Positions 1 through 6,674 of a stretch of 64,000 nucleotides of DNA are shown one piece after another. The DNA lies in assembly GCF_000429905.1 (NCBI RefSeq), contig NZ_AUCT01000012.1:1-64000 (forward strand). Direction: 5' to 3'. Origin of the DNA: Desulfatibacillum aliphaticivorans DSM 15576 (GTDB lineage Bacteria > Desulfobacterota > Desulfobacteria > Desulfobacterales > Desulfatibacillaceae). Each line of letters begins with the position of its first letter. The stretch's first letter is position 1. The translations under genes and the position numbers were made by a program. Under the pieces are notes generated by a model. The model made no database searches. It was given only the letters and a program-made list of their open reading frames with translations, and was not told the DNA's origin.

Positions 1-224
1 GGTTTGCTGGAATTACCGGAGTTCTTGTTGAGCTGGGCTTCCAATTTTTCAATGCGTTTGTTTTGCTGTTGAATGATTTGGCCCTGTTCCTGAACAAGCT
101 GGGTGAGTTGGTCCACGGATTGTTGAAGCTGTTGGACGGTGCGTTCCAGATAGAGCACATACTCACGCATAGGTTGGGGAGTGAGTTGCCAGTCCAGGTC
201 GGATATGGGGCGCTTGGGTTTCAT
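1..224 (-). CDS. IS66-family transposase, N-terminal part (runs off the window)
   Basis: The minus strand from the ATG at 224 translates as MKPKRPISDLDWQLTPQ, followed by a Gln-rich heptad-like coiled coil and then LEAQLNKNSGNSSKP at the window edge. That last motif is the hallmark of the N-terminal zinc-binding/leucine-zipper region of IS66-type transposases (TnpC), where it is usually followed by PPSSD. Only about 74 codons are visible; the DDE catalytic core would lie outside the window. I see no partner tnpA or tnpB gene on the visible side. Whether the transposase is intact cannot be judged. Confidence 0.85.
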   Translation of the reverse strand, partial: MKPKRPISDLDWQLTPQPMREYVLYLERTVQQLQQSVDQLTQLVQEQGQIIQQQNKRIEKLEAQLNKNSGNSSK

Positions 225-260
225 GAAACAACCCTAGCACATAACACAGAGGACGTCTAG

Positions 261-275
261 TAGGAATAATTCCTA
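261..275. promoter_or_regulatory. Palindrome upstream of the transposase gene
   Basis: TAGGAATAATTCCTA is a perfect 7-bp inverted repeat around a single central A. It lies 37 bp upstream of the IS66-type start codon. It could be an operator, or part of the insertion sequence end. I cannot tell which, because the other end of the element is outside the window. Confidence 0.35.
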
Positions 276-539
276 AGTAGGACTTTTTTTAGCCCCCTGA
301 ACGCTTACGAAATATTGGAGGAGGGAAAATCTGACTTGGAATGGACTGGTATTGAAAGTGATGATATGTTTCAAACGGCATCTTTTTGTGGAGGATATGA
401 CGCAGATGAAAATGCCTTCTGCTTTAGCTTTTTTAGTAAAAGCGGAAAGGAGTATTGGTTTCAATTAACTATTAAGGAAATAACAGACATATCAAATAGA
501 AAGGTGGAGACGATTGAAGTTAGAGCAGCGGATTATTAA
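270..539 (+). pseudogene. Remnant of an unrecognised gene next to the IS end
   Basis: An open frame after the stop at 267-269 runs to a TAA at 537-539. The only plausible internal start is a TTG at 315, preceded by no clear ribosome site, and it would give 74 residues. The peptide is acidic and aromatic (EWTGIESDDMFQTASFCGG, then ENAFCFSFF) and resembles the C-terminal half of a small soluble protein. I recognise no family. Its position against the transposase end and the lack of a good start suggest the 3' remnant of a gene disrupted by insertion. It could instead be a genuine small gene starting at TTG. Confidence 0.35.
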
Positions 540-564
540 GAAGGATATAACTGAAAACGGGTAG

Positions 565-591
565 CCCTGGCACAGTAGTATCGCGCCAGGG
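565..591 (+). repeat. REP hairpin, left end of the RAYT element
   Basis: Arms CCCTGGC (565-571) and GCCAGGG (585-591) enclose a loop containing AGTAGTA. GTAG stands directly before the left arm at 561-564, the tetranucleotide typical of REP sequences mobilised by RAYT proteins. It is inverted relative to the hairpin at 1191-1217. Confidence 0.75.
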
Positions 592-645
592 TTTGACGAA
601 CATGTTTTTTCACGGCAAACCTCCCATTATTGTTGGAGAAACGCC

Positions 646-1170
646 ATGTCCCCTACAAAATCTCGAAGAAGGATTCACGACGAAAAGCTATACGGCCACT
701 TCATCTCCTTTTCCTGTTACCGAAGAAGCCTGTTTTTGCGGGATAAAGGGGCGCGGGGAATCGTGATATATTATTTGGCGGAGCAGTTGAAAAACCAAAA
801 GGGCGAGTGCATGGGATTCGTCGTCATGCTCGACCATGTGCACGCTTTGGTACGGTTTAAAGAACCAGGACAACTAAGCACCTTTATGAGCCAATGGAAA
901 CGCAGGTCATCCATGGGGTTAAAAAAACTCTTTAGGGAAACTTTCACGGAAAACGATTTGCGCATAGACCTGAACAAACCCATGTGGCAGCCCAGATACC
1001 ACTCGTTTGAGATTTATTCCAAATCCAAGGCTATAGAAAAGATTAAGTATATGCACCGAAATCCGGTGAAGGCGGGGTTGGTCAAAAGGTCGGAGGATTG
1101 GCTTCATAGTTCCGCTCGGTGGTACACTGATAAAAAACCAGTGGGAGTCTCACTGACAAAGGCTTTCTAA
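646..1170 (+). CDS. REP-associated tyrosine transposase (RAYT, Y1/HUH superfamily)
   Basis: This 174-residue protein has the hallmarks of the IS200-like TnpA_REP group. The HUH metal-binding motif is DHVH (His64, His66). The conserved segment YMHRNPVKAGLV (135-146) holds the likely catalytic Tyr135. Length is normal for the family and no lesion is visible, so it may be active. RAYTs cut and join single-stranded REP hairpins using a 5'-phosphotyrosine intermediate. The ATG lies about 85 bp inside the left REP, after GTTGGAGAAACGCC, which supplies a ribosome site. The flanking hairpins with GTAG are its expected substrates. It is not expected to move other DNA and may be a domesticated single-copy gene. 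Confidence 0.88.
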   Translation: MSPTKSRRRIHDEKLYGHFISFSCYRRSLFLRDKGARGIVIYYLAEQLKNQKGECMGFVVMLDHVHALVRFKEPGQLSTFMSQWKRRSSMGLKKLFRETFTENDLRIDLNKPMWQPRYHSFEIYSKSKAIEKIKYMHRNPVKAGLVKRSEDWLHSSARWYTDKKPVGVSLTKAF

Positions 1171-1190
1171 AAACACCATGTGCTCACGCA

Positions 1191-1217
1191 CCCGGGCGGG
1201 ATACTGCTCTGCCCGGG
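1191..1217 (-). repeat. REP hairpin, right end of the RAYT element
   Basis: Perfect 7-bp arms CCCGGGC (1191-1197) and GCCCGGG (1211-1217) flank a loop containing GATACTGCT. The following ATAC is a one-base variant of CTAC, the complement of GTAG. It faces opposite to the left-end REP. Confidence 0.75.
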
Positions 1218-1320
1218 ATACCCTACCAAAAACGCCTTCAATTATGGAGGAAATCCTGGCAGCTACTTCGTCTTACATTTGCGATGCAATCCGGCTTGCC
1301 GCGGTGAGGGTCATGGGTAG

Positions 1321-1347
1321 CCCTGGCACAGTAGTATCGTGCCAGGG
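1321..1347 (+). repeat. REP hairpin, left end of the deleted copy
   Basis: Perfect 9-bp arms CCCTGGCAC (1321-1329) and GTGCCAGGG (1339-1347), preceded by GTAG at 1317-1320. The arms are longer and better matched than in the intact copy's left REP. Confidence 0.75.
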
Positions 1348-1400
1348 TCCGAAGGACATGTTTTTAATATAAATCACTTACATCTGATTGGAGAGGCGCC

Positions 1401-1454
1401 ATGGCCCCCACTGAATCTCGAAGATGGATTCATGATAAACATTCTTCTCGCTGA
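1401..1454 (+). pseudogene. Relic of the RAYT start (first ~17 codons)
   Basis: The ATG has a GGAGAGGCGCC leader. The frame reads MAPTESRRWIHDKHSSR and then stops. It aligns with residues 1-13 of the intact RAYT at 646. No HUH or Tyr motif remains. Confidence 0.6.
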
Positions 1455-1510
1455 TACAATCGGAAACCACAGTTGTCGAAGTTTTTCTAAAAACACCATG
1501 TGCTGGCGCA

Positions 1511-1537
1511 CCCGGGCAGGATACTGCTCTGCCCGGG
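1511..1537 (-). repeat. REP hairpin, right end of the deleted copy
   Basis: Arms CCCGGGC (1511-1517) and GCCCGGG (1531-1537), the same loop core GATACTGCT as at 1191-1217, followed by CTAC (the complement of GTAG). Confidence 0.75.
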
Positions 1538-1595
1538 CTACCCAATCAATTCCAAAATATTGGATTTTCGTGGGATATTTTTCTCCCCGAACATT

Positions 1596-2228
1596 TTACC
1601 CTGAACATCCCGAGGCCGTGACCACCTCCCGGATTTTTTTGTCGTCCAGCATCCGGTTTTCCGGGGTGAGGCCGCATTGCTCCAGGGCGCCGACAATGCC
1701 GCCTGATGCGTTGAACTCGTTGTATACGGCGAAATTGCTTCTGCCGCCAAAGCAGAGCTCGGCCAGGGTGGTCAGATAGCCGGGGATGGTCTTGGGCTGG
1801 GGCGCGGAATGGTCGGAAATGATCAACTGTTTGGCGACCCGGGTCATGGACCGGATAGTCGCCAGCCTGTCCTGCGCGGGCATTTCGTGCAGAGCCAGGG
1901 AGATAACGGCGTAATCGTATGTATGATCCACGGCGTCTTCCAGGCGGGTGGCATCGCCGTGGACGAACTCCACGTTAGAGGCCTTGCTTCCTTTTTTCAG
2001 GAATTCCCCGAATCGAAGCATCCGGGCGGACATATCCACGCCGGTTATTTTTTCGCATTTCGGCGCCAGGTCCAAGGCCAGCCTGCCTGTGCCGCAGCAG
2101 ACGTCCAGAACCGTGCATCCTTCCGGTATTAAAGCAGATATCATGCTTCTGTGACCGCCTTCCAGCGGATCGTAAAAAACTCCGTACAAAATCCCGTAAA
2201 ACCACTGGGACCTATCCACCTGGTCCAT
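1596..2228 (-). CDS. Class I SAM-dependent methyltransferase
   Basis: A protein of about 210 residues with a Rossmann-type methyltransferase fold. Motif I is VLDVCCGTGRLALDL, motif II ends in GVDMSARML, and the later EFVHGDATRLEDAVDHTYDY gives the adenine-binding acidic residue. The family uses S-adenosylmethionine. The substrate is not evident; the layout resembles UbiE-like small-molecule methyltransferases. I chose the ATG at 2228 because GGAGGGGG lies just upstream; a longer frame from 2294 lacks this. It stands alone, between the REP elements and dodecin, transcribed toward the REPs. Confidence 0.8.
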   Translation of the reverse strand: MDQVDRSQWFYGILYGVFYDPLEGGHRSMISALIPEGCTVLDVCCGTGRLALDLAPKCEKITGVDMSARMLRFGEFLKKGSKASNVEFVHGDATRLEDAVDHTYDYAVISLALHEMPAQDRLATIRSMTRVAKQLIISDHSAPQPKTIPGYLTTLAELCFGGRSNFAVYNEFNASGGIVGALEQCGLTPENRMLDDKKIREVVTASGCSG

Positions 2229-2362
2229 TTCCCCCTCCTTGCAAACGGACTTCCGGACGACTCCGGTTTCGTCATTGAGAGCCGGGGCGGGCAAGGCCGC
2301 CGGCCCCGGCTGGTTTTGATTTTCGGGCGGCTAAAACGCCCTGCAGCTTGCTCTGATGAGCG

Positions 2363-2566
2363 TCATTTCTCGTACTTGAACGAAACGCTTACCTTGGCTC
2401 TGTAAGCCGTTACTTTGCCATCTTCAATTTTCAAGTCAAGCTCTTTTACTTCGGCCACCCGAAGATCTTTGAGGGATTGAGATGCGGTTTCCACGGCGAG
2501 TTTGGCCGCGTCCTCCCAGGAAGTGGGGCTGCTGCCAACCAGTTCTATGATTTTGTAAACGCTCAT
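2363..2566 (-). CDS. Dodecin family flavin-binding protein
   Basis: 67 residues starting MSVYKIIELVGSSPTSWEDA. This is the dodecin signature (a strand, a helix with the SWEDA/AVETAS segment, then two long strands with AYRAKVSVSFKYE). Dodecins form hollow dodecamers that bind and store riboflavin/FMN or related ligands in the cytosol. The Trp in TSWEDA is the residue that stacks on the flavin in known structures. The start is set by AGGAGG upstream of the ATG at 2566. A longer frame to 2647 is not needed. It is a single-gene unit. Confidence 0.9.
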   Translation of the reverse strand: MSVYKIIELVGSSPTSWEDAAKLAVETASQSLKDLRVAEVKELDLKIEDGKVTAYRAKVSVSFKYEK

Positions 2567-2872
2567 GCCGGTCCTCCTCTTGTTGGGGTGAACAAAAGAA
2601 AACACACGTCCATGGCCGCCAAAGCGGCTTTCCGGAAATAGGCCCATTAGGGCGAAAACTTGATTTTACGGCATGATGCGCCTGAGGAACACGGCAAGGA
2701 ATGCAGGAAGCGACGGGCGCGCTTGCCAAAAGGAGGCGGAGTCCGAACAAAAGGCGAATGTTTGGGTGTTCCAGTTAACAAATTTACGGGCGAGGCTTTG
2801 GTCCTGTCAAGAAAATGTTCCCGAGGACGCAGTGTGGGCGCCAGGGCGGCGTCATAGGATCGTTCCTTGATC
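2567..2872. other. 306-bp gap between dodecin and the GGDEF gene
   Basis: No convincing gene. The short frames here have no family resemblance or good starts. The only signal I see is a promoter-like pair on the minus strand at 2781-2810. Confidence 0.5.
2781..2810 (-). promoter_or_regulatory. Possible sigma-70 promoter for dodecin
   Basis: On the minus strand a consensus TTGACA (2805-2810) is followed after 18 bp by TAAATT (2781-2786). It lies about 215 bp upstream of the dodecin ATG, which is long, so the assignment is tentative. Confidence 0.3.
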
Positions 2873-3727
2873 TCAGGTGATCTGAACCTTGTTACGGCCC
2901 TGGTTTTTAGCCCGATACAGCATTTGATCCGAACGGACAATCATTTCGTCAAGCGTCTTGAGCAAGGTGCTGCACACGCCTATGCTTGCAGTTACCCTTA
3001 TGTCGGCGCCTTGCACCTGAATCACGGAGTCTTGAATGGTTTGGCGGACGCGTTCAAACAACTTGAGGCTGTCCGCCGGAGTTATATTCGGGGTCAGAAT
3101 GCAGAACTCCTCGCCGCCGAACCGGGACACAATGTCAGTTTCGCGGCAGGCGTTTACAAGAATATTTGAGACGGACTGGATGACCAGGTCTCCCACGTCA
3201 TGACCGTGGGTGTCGTTAACCCGCTTAAAATAATCTATATCAACCGTGGCGACGGCGATTTTGGTTTTTTCCCGCAATGCGGAAGCATGAATTTTTTTTC
3301 CCAGGTCGAAAAAATATCGTCTGTTATACAATCCGGTGAGAAAATCCTTGGAGGAAAGATCTTTGACTTCCTGAATATAATCCAGCAAATCCAGGTTTTG
3401 AGTTACGCGGCAATAAAATTCCTCCGCCAGAAATGGTTTGTTCAAAAAGTCCGAGGCGCCGCTTTTTATGAACTGAGCGGAAACGACTCCGTCTTCATCG
3501 CTGGAAATGCCGATAATGGCCATGTCAATAATATCACCGTTTTGAGCGTCAGGTAGCACGAAATCAAGAATCCCAATGGCAAAATCCTCCTCTTGCTCAG
3601 CAAAAAGAGCCTCCGTGTCTTTTAAGGACTTCGTCCAATGGACGGCGCATTCAAATTTCGATTCAATTTTTTCCTTCACAGACGATCCAAAAAGGGTGCT
3701 GTCTTCCACCAACAGGATTCTTTTCAT
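2873..3727 (-). CDS. Response regulator with GGDEF diguanylate cyclase domain
   Basis: 284 residues. A CheY-like receiver comes first (acidic Glu8/Asp9, phospho-acceptor Asp55 in ILDFVLPD, Lys97 in NKPF). A GGDEF domain follows, with NRRYF, the metal-binding DIDYFKRVNDTHGH and an intact active-site GGEEF (204-208). The inhibitory I-site RETD (195-198) is present, so product feedback is expected. The protein should make cyclic-di-GMP when phosphorylated. The segment between Asp55 and the IIGISS strand is about ten residues shorter than usual. I chose the ATG at 3727 (GGGAG upstream) because the longer frame from 3871 adds a stray hydrophobic stretch. No kinase is adjacent. Confidence 0.88.
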   Translation of the reverse strand: MKRILLVEDSTLFGSSVKEKIESKFECAVHWTKSLKDTEALFAEQEEDFAIGILDFVLPDAQNGDIIDMAIIGISSDEDGVVSAQFIKSGASDFLNKPFLAEEFYCRVTQNLDLLDYIQEVKDLSSKDFLTGLYNRRYFFDLGKKIHASALREKTKIAVATVDIDYFKRVNDTHGHDVGDLVIQSVSNILVNACRETDIVSRFGGEEFCILTPNITPADSLKLFERVRQTIQDSVIQVQGADIRVTASIGVCSTLLKTLDEMIVRSDQMLYRAKNQGRNKVQIT

Positions 3728-3950
3728 TCCCCAAACTCCCATATTCCGAGCAAAACCACAGACGCTCCAAAGTATCACTGCAAAAACAACAAACAATAAC
3801 CATCTGATAAAAAGATAAATATTTATCAAACCAACGTCCGGACATCCCCAATAGCAGTATGCAATATCCATGCTATCCCAAAAATTTCAGGCCTGCAAAA
3901 ACGTGATCAGACAAAGGCGAGATTGAAAAATCCTCCAAATTTCCGCTAAA

Positions 3951-3966
3951 TGTAGCATTTGCTACA
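3951..3966. promoter_or_regulatory. Palindromic operator candidate upstream of the Crp/Fnr gene
   Basis: TGTAGCATTTGCTACA is a perfect inverted repeat (7-bp arms, 2-bp centre), the size and form of a Crp/Fnr site. It overlaps the -35 element of the promoter predicted at 3959-3988, the right place for autoregulation. It is 67 bp from the regulator's ATG and 223 bp from the divergent GGDEF gene. Confidence 0.55.
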
Positions 3967-3988
3967 TCAATTCCGGCATGATTATAGT
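3959..3988 (+). promoter_or_regulatory. Putative promoter of the Crp/Fnr regulator
   Basis: TTGCTA (3959-3964) and TATAGT (3983-3988) are separated by 18 bp, giving 4/6 and 5/6 matches to sigma-70 elements. The palindrome at 3951-3966 covers the -35 box. Confidence 0.45.
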
Positions 3989-4032
3989 ATGGCTCTTAGA
4001 CTGGTGTGCATTATTAGGAAAGGATTAGACGC

Positions 4033-4737
4033 ATGAGTTGTTTATGCCGTGAAATGGCCGGCGATTCCATTGAACTTTCGCCTGTTTGCATCGGCCACCT
4101 CTGGGTTTTTCGGAATTTGGCCCCCAAGGACGTCAAGGCCCTGGCCGTCAACGCCATGCGGAAAAAGCTGGAAAAGGGAGATTCCCTTTTTCTTCAAGGC
4201 GACCCAACGGATGAAATGTTCCTGATCAAAGGAGGCCGGGTCAAGCTGACCAAGGTTTTGGAGGACGGGACGGAGTTGACTCTGGACATTCGGAAAGCCG
4301 GCGACTTTGTGGGCGAAAACATGTTCTCCGAAGAGGGGGAATACCCCGTAAGCGCTTATTGCCTGGAAGACACCTTTACCTGCGGATTCACCCGGGACCA
4401 GTTTGAACAACTGGTTTTGGATCACCCCCAGGTAGGCCTGCAAATCATCAAAAACCTGAGCGAACGGATTTCGCGCCTGACCAGCCGGGTGGGAAGCCTG
4501 GCCGTATCCAATATTGAGGACAGGCTGTATCGCGTACTGGCTAACGTGGCCCAGGAGCACGGCGCCAAAAGCGCCCGAGGCGTGGTGATTCAGTTCCCCC
4601 TGACGCATGAAGACCTGAGCTTTTTGACGGGCGCCCATCGGGTGAGCATCACCCGGGCCATGAAGGCCCTGAAAAGCGGGGGGAAGATCATCCATGAAGA
4701 CAAGCGGATTATCCTGCCTATGCTGGAATCCGCCTGA
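4033..4737 (+). CDS. Crp/Fnr family transcriptional regulator
   Basis: 234 residues. An N-terminal cyclic-nucleotide-binding-type beta roll (KLEKGDSLFLQGDPTDEMFLI, then GDFVGENMFSEEGEYP) leads through a long dimer helix into a winged helix-turn-helix. The recognition region is LTHEDLSFLTGAHRVSITRAM. It lacks the arginine-containing phosphate-binding cassette of true cAMP receptors, so another signal is likely. The N-terminus has Cys3, Cys5 and Cys19, and two more cysteines sit in AYCLEDTFTCGF. An Fnr-like iron-sulfur centre or redox switch is possible, but the spacing is not that of E. coli Fnr. The ATG follows AAGGATT. The palindrome upstream suggests self-control. Confidence 0.88.
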   Translation: MSCLCREMAGDSIELSPVCIGHLWVFRNLAPKDVKALAVNAMRKKLEKGDSLFLQGDPTDEMFLIKGGRVKLTKVLEDGTELTLDIRKAGDFVGENMFSEEGEYPVSAYCLEDTFTCGFTRDQFEQLVLDHPQVGLQIIKNLSERISRLTSRVGSLAVSNIEDRLYRVLANVAQEHGAKSARGVVIQFPLTHEDLSFLTGAHRVSITRAMKALKSGGKIIHEDKRIILPMLESA

Positions 4738-4744
4738 CCCTTCC

Positions 4745-4759
4745 ACCAGGAGTCCTGGT
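4745..4759. terminator. Small hairpin between convergent genes
   Basis: ACCAGG and CCTGGT flank a 3-nt loop between the ends of the Crp/Fnr and M23 genes. There is no strong T tract on either side, so terminator function is doubtful. Confidence 0.25.
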
Positions 4760-4771
4760 CAGTTCAAAAAT

Positions 4772-5725
4772 TTAGTTGAGGATGTACCTTTGGGGATTCA
4801 TGGGCACGCCGTTCAGGTGCACTTCGTAATGGAGGTGGGGGCCTGTGCTGCGTCCCGTATTGCCGACTTCTCCCACAATCTCGCCCCGTTGAACCTTATC
4901 GCCCTTTTTAACGTTGAATTTGTTAAGATGGGCGTACCGGGTGGAGATGCCGTGCCCGTGATCGATTACGATCACGTTGCCGAAGCCGCTTTTTTTGCCG
5001 CAAAAAGTGACTTTGCCGTTGGCGGTGGACATGATGGGGGTTCCCGTGGATGCGCAAAGGTCCAGGCCCTTGTGGAACTCCTTAAGGCCTGTGAAAGGCG
5101 AAGTGCGATAGCCGAAGCGGGAAGAGAAATACCAGTGCTGGTCTTTCTTGACCTGAAGAGGCATGATGGAAGGCGTGCAGGCCAGCACGTCTTTTTTGTC
5201 TTCCAAATACCCGATCAAAGCGCCCAGACTGTTTTCCGTAGCCGCGGAGATGGAATTTAAATCCTTCACCTGAGCGTTCATTTCCCGGATTACATTGGAA
5301 GGCTCCGCATCTTCCAGCAAAGAGGGATCCAGTTCATCGGGAAAAGAACCGCCGATAGCCAGGAAGGAACTGGAGTCCTCCGCGTCTTCCAGATTGGCCA
5401 AAAGGCGGATTTTCTTTTCAAATTCATGCAGGCTGAGCAAAGTTTCGTTGAATTTATTGATGCGTTCGGCGGATTGGGCGAACTGAACTCTCAACCGTTC
5501 GATTTCCCGATCCTGTGCGGTGATGGTGTTTTTAAGTTCCAGGGAGTTGTCTTGGGAAAGTCTGAGCTTGTAATTGTCCACGCCGAGATATACGCCTGCG
5601 CCGATAACGCCTGTTATCAGCACGACAAAAACCCAAACCATCCACTTGGAAAGCGTAAACTGTTTGGGGGCAGACCCATCCTGGGGAAGAAGGCATACAG
5701 TGTATTTACTTGATTTTGCAGCCAT
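4772..5725 (-). CDS. M23 family metallopeptidase (LytM/NlpD-like), membrane anchored
   Basis: 317 residues. A short cytosolic N-terminus is followed by one membrane helix (about 28-48), a periplasmic coiled coil (about 55-110), a linker, and a C-terminal M23 domain. The zinc ligands are visible as HKGLD (first His and Asp), RYAHL and HLHYE. Such enzymes cleave peptidoglycan cross-bridges, or, if inactive, activate amidases; here the ligand set looks complete. The N-terminus (YTVCLLPQDGSAPKQFTLS) is the type seen in single-pass M23 proteins of Desulfobacterota. It is divergently transcribed from thiE and convergent with the Crp/Fnr gene. Confidence 0.9.
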   Translation of the reverse strand: MAAKSSKYTVCLLPQDGSAPKQFTLSKWMVWVFVVLITGVIGAGVYLGVDNYKLRLSQDNSLELKNTITAQDREIERLRVQFAQSAERINKFNETLLSLHEFEKKIRLLANLEDAEDSSSFLAIGGSFPDELDPSLLEDAEPSNVIREMNAQVKDLNSISAATENSLGALIGYLEDKKDVLACTPSIMPLQVKKDQHWYFSSRFGYRTSPFTGLKEFHKGLDLCASTGTPIMSTANGKVTFCGKKSGFGNVIVIDHGHGISTRYAHLNKFNVKKGDKVQRGEIVGEVGNTGRSTGPHLHYEVHLNGVPMNPQRYILN

Positions 5726-5778
5726 TAATCCTTTTCCACTTTAGCGTTACCGGAATAACTACACGGCCATCGGGGAAT

Positions 5779-5806
5779 GTTATACACCAATGTCAATCTT
5801 TGTCAA
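5779..5806 (-). promoter_or_regulatory. Sigma-70-type promoter of the M23 peptidase gene
   Basis: On the minus strand, TTGACA (5801-5806) and TATAAC (5779-5784) are separated by 16 bp, a near-consensus pair. The predicted transcript starts about 45 bp before the ATG at 5725. Confidence 0.6.
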
Positions 5807-5852
5807 GACTTTGTAAGTGTTTCAACTCGTTATATGTTATATTCTCGGAAAA

Positions 5853-5872
5853 CCCCTGTGGAAACACAGGGG
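5853..5872 (+). promoter_or_regulatory. GNRA-loop hairpin in the thiE leader
   Basis: CCCCTGTG and CACAGGGG form a perfect 8-bp stem closed by a GAAA tetraloop, about 100 bp before the thiE ATG. No T run follows, so it is not an obvious terminator. I see none of the conserved TPP riboswitch elements (such as CTGAGA), so it is not a classic thiamine switch. Confidence 0.45.
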
Positions 5873-5969
5873 ACGACAGACATCAAATTTGATCGCCGGA
5901 AGACCGCCCAATCGATATGCTCTTTTAAACCCTTTGAGTTTTATTTGTCAAATTGATATATGGCTGACC

Positions 5970-6608
5970 ATGAAAAAGAGCATCGATTACAGCTTATATT
6001 TGGTGACGGATCGGCCTTTGTCTCTGGGCAGGAGCCTCATGGAAGTCATGGAAAAGGCCGCGAATGGCGGAACGACGGTGGTGCAGCTTCGCGAAAAGGA
6101 ATGCGATTCCAGGACCTTTGTGGAACTGGCCAGGGCCGCCAAAAAACTTCTGGACGCCAAAGGGGTTCCGCTCATCATCAACGACCGGGCGGACATAGCT
6201 CTGGCGGTGGGCGCCGCCGGCCTTCACATCGGCCAGACGGACATGCCTTACCAAGACGCCCGGCGCATTATGGGGCCGGATGCGATTGTTGGATTGTCCG
6301 TGGAAAACAGGGACCAGGTGAAGGAGGCCGCCTCCCTGGACGCCGACTATCTGGGCGTAGGGCCGATTTTCGCCACCCAGACCAAGCCGGACGCCGCGCC
6401 GGCCATCGGCCTGGGGGGATTGGCCGAAATTCGCACCATCACCAAAACGCCTTTAATAGCCATCGGCTCCGTCAACCTGTCCAACGCCGCGGAAGTGATC
6501 AGGGCGGGCGCCGACGGTTTGGCGGTGGTTTCGGCCATTTGCTCCCAGCCGGACATTGAGCAGGCGTCCCGAAACCTTGCGGCGGCGATCCAAAAAGCCA
6601 GACAGTAA
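5970..6608 (+). CDS. thiE: Thiamine-phosphate synthase
   Basis: 212 residues, the usual ThiE length, forming a TIM barrel that joins hydroxymethylpyrimidine diphosphate and thiazole phosphate to give thiamine monophosphate. Diagnostic segments are YLVTDRP, VVQLREKE, LIINDRADIALAVGAAGLHIGQTDMP, the phosphate-binding DYLGVGPIFATQTKP and PLIAIGSVN near the end. I start at the ATG at 5970 because MKKSIDYSLYLVTD aligns with family N-termini; the frame continues upstream to 5817 without homology. No other thiamine gene is adjacent. Confidence 0.92.
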   Translation: MKKSIDYSLYLVTDRPLSLGRSLMEVMEKAANGGTTVVQLREKECDSRTFVELARAAKKLLDAKGVPLIINDRADIALAVGAAGLHIGQTDMPYQDARRIMGPDAIVGLSVENRDQVKEAASLDADYLGVGPIFATQTKPDAAPAIGLGGLAEIRTITKTPLIAIGSVNLSNAAEVIRAGADGLAVVSAICSQPDIEQASRNLAAAIQKARQ

Positions 6609-6674
6609 AATATTTCGATTGCCGCAGCCTGTTGGATCTTTTAAGCAACCTCCCCATCAACCCAGAGCCTGGAC

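Larger units (their letters stand above)
561..1221 (+). mobile_element. REP-RAYT element (autonomous copy)
   Basis: The unit starts with the tetranucleotide GTAG followed by a hairpin (565-591, arms CCCTGGC/GCCAGGG). It contains one RAYT gene and ends with a hairpin (1191-1217, arms CCCGGGC/GCCCGGG) followed by ATAC. Reverse-complementing the left hairpin gives the same layout as the right one: arm, GATACT core, arm, CTACCC tail. The ends are therefore inverted copies of one REP. GTAG next to the foot of a REP hairpin is the known recognition feature of RAYT enzymes. The copy at 1317-1541 shares both ends. Confidence 0.8.
1317..1541 (+). mobile_element. Non-autonomous, internally deleted copy of the RAYT element
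   Basis: At 225 bp it starts GTAG plus hairpin (1321-1347) and ends hairpin plus CTAC (1511-1541), like the 661-bp neighbour. The ATG at 1401 lies 84 bp from the left end, against 85 in the intact copy. Its first dozen codons (MAPTESRRWIHD) match the RAYT start (MSPTKSRRRIHD). After a TGA at 1452-1454 it jumps to a segment matching the end of the RAYT gene (TTTCTAAAAACACCATG) and the right REP. Nearly all of the transposase gene is missing. This is a MITE-like derivative that could be mobilised in trans. Confidence 0.75.

Noticed and set aside
1178..1372. Frames through the gap between the two REP elements
   Set aside because: They read through REP hairpins and have no homology features. The 95 bp between the elements (1222-1316) shows no gene.
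2647..2940. Minus-strand frame upstream of dodecin
   Set aside because: It overlaps the GGDEF gene's C-terminus and its translation (Arg/Pro/Ser-rich) has no recognisable feature.
4042..4746. Antisense frame the same length as the Crp/Fnr gene
   Set aside because: It is complementary to a gene with clear domains; it has no recognisable features.
5840..5969. TPP riboswitch before thiE
   Set aside because: A hairpin is present, but none of the conserved TPP switch sequence elements are.
5960..6559. Second plus-strand frame across thiE
   Set aside because: It is Arg/Gly/His-rich and out of frame with the thiamine-phosphate synthase motifs.
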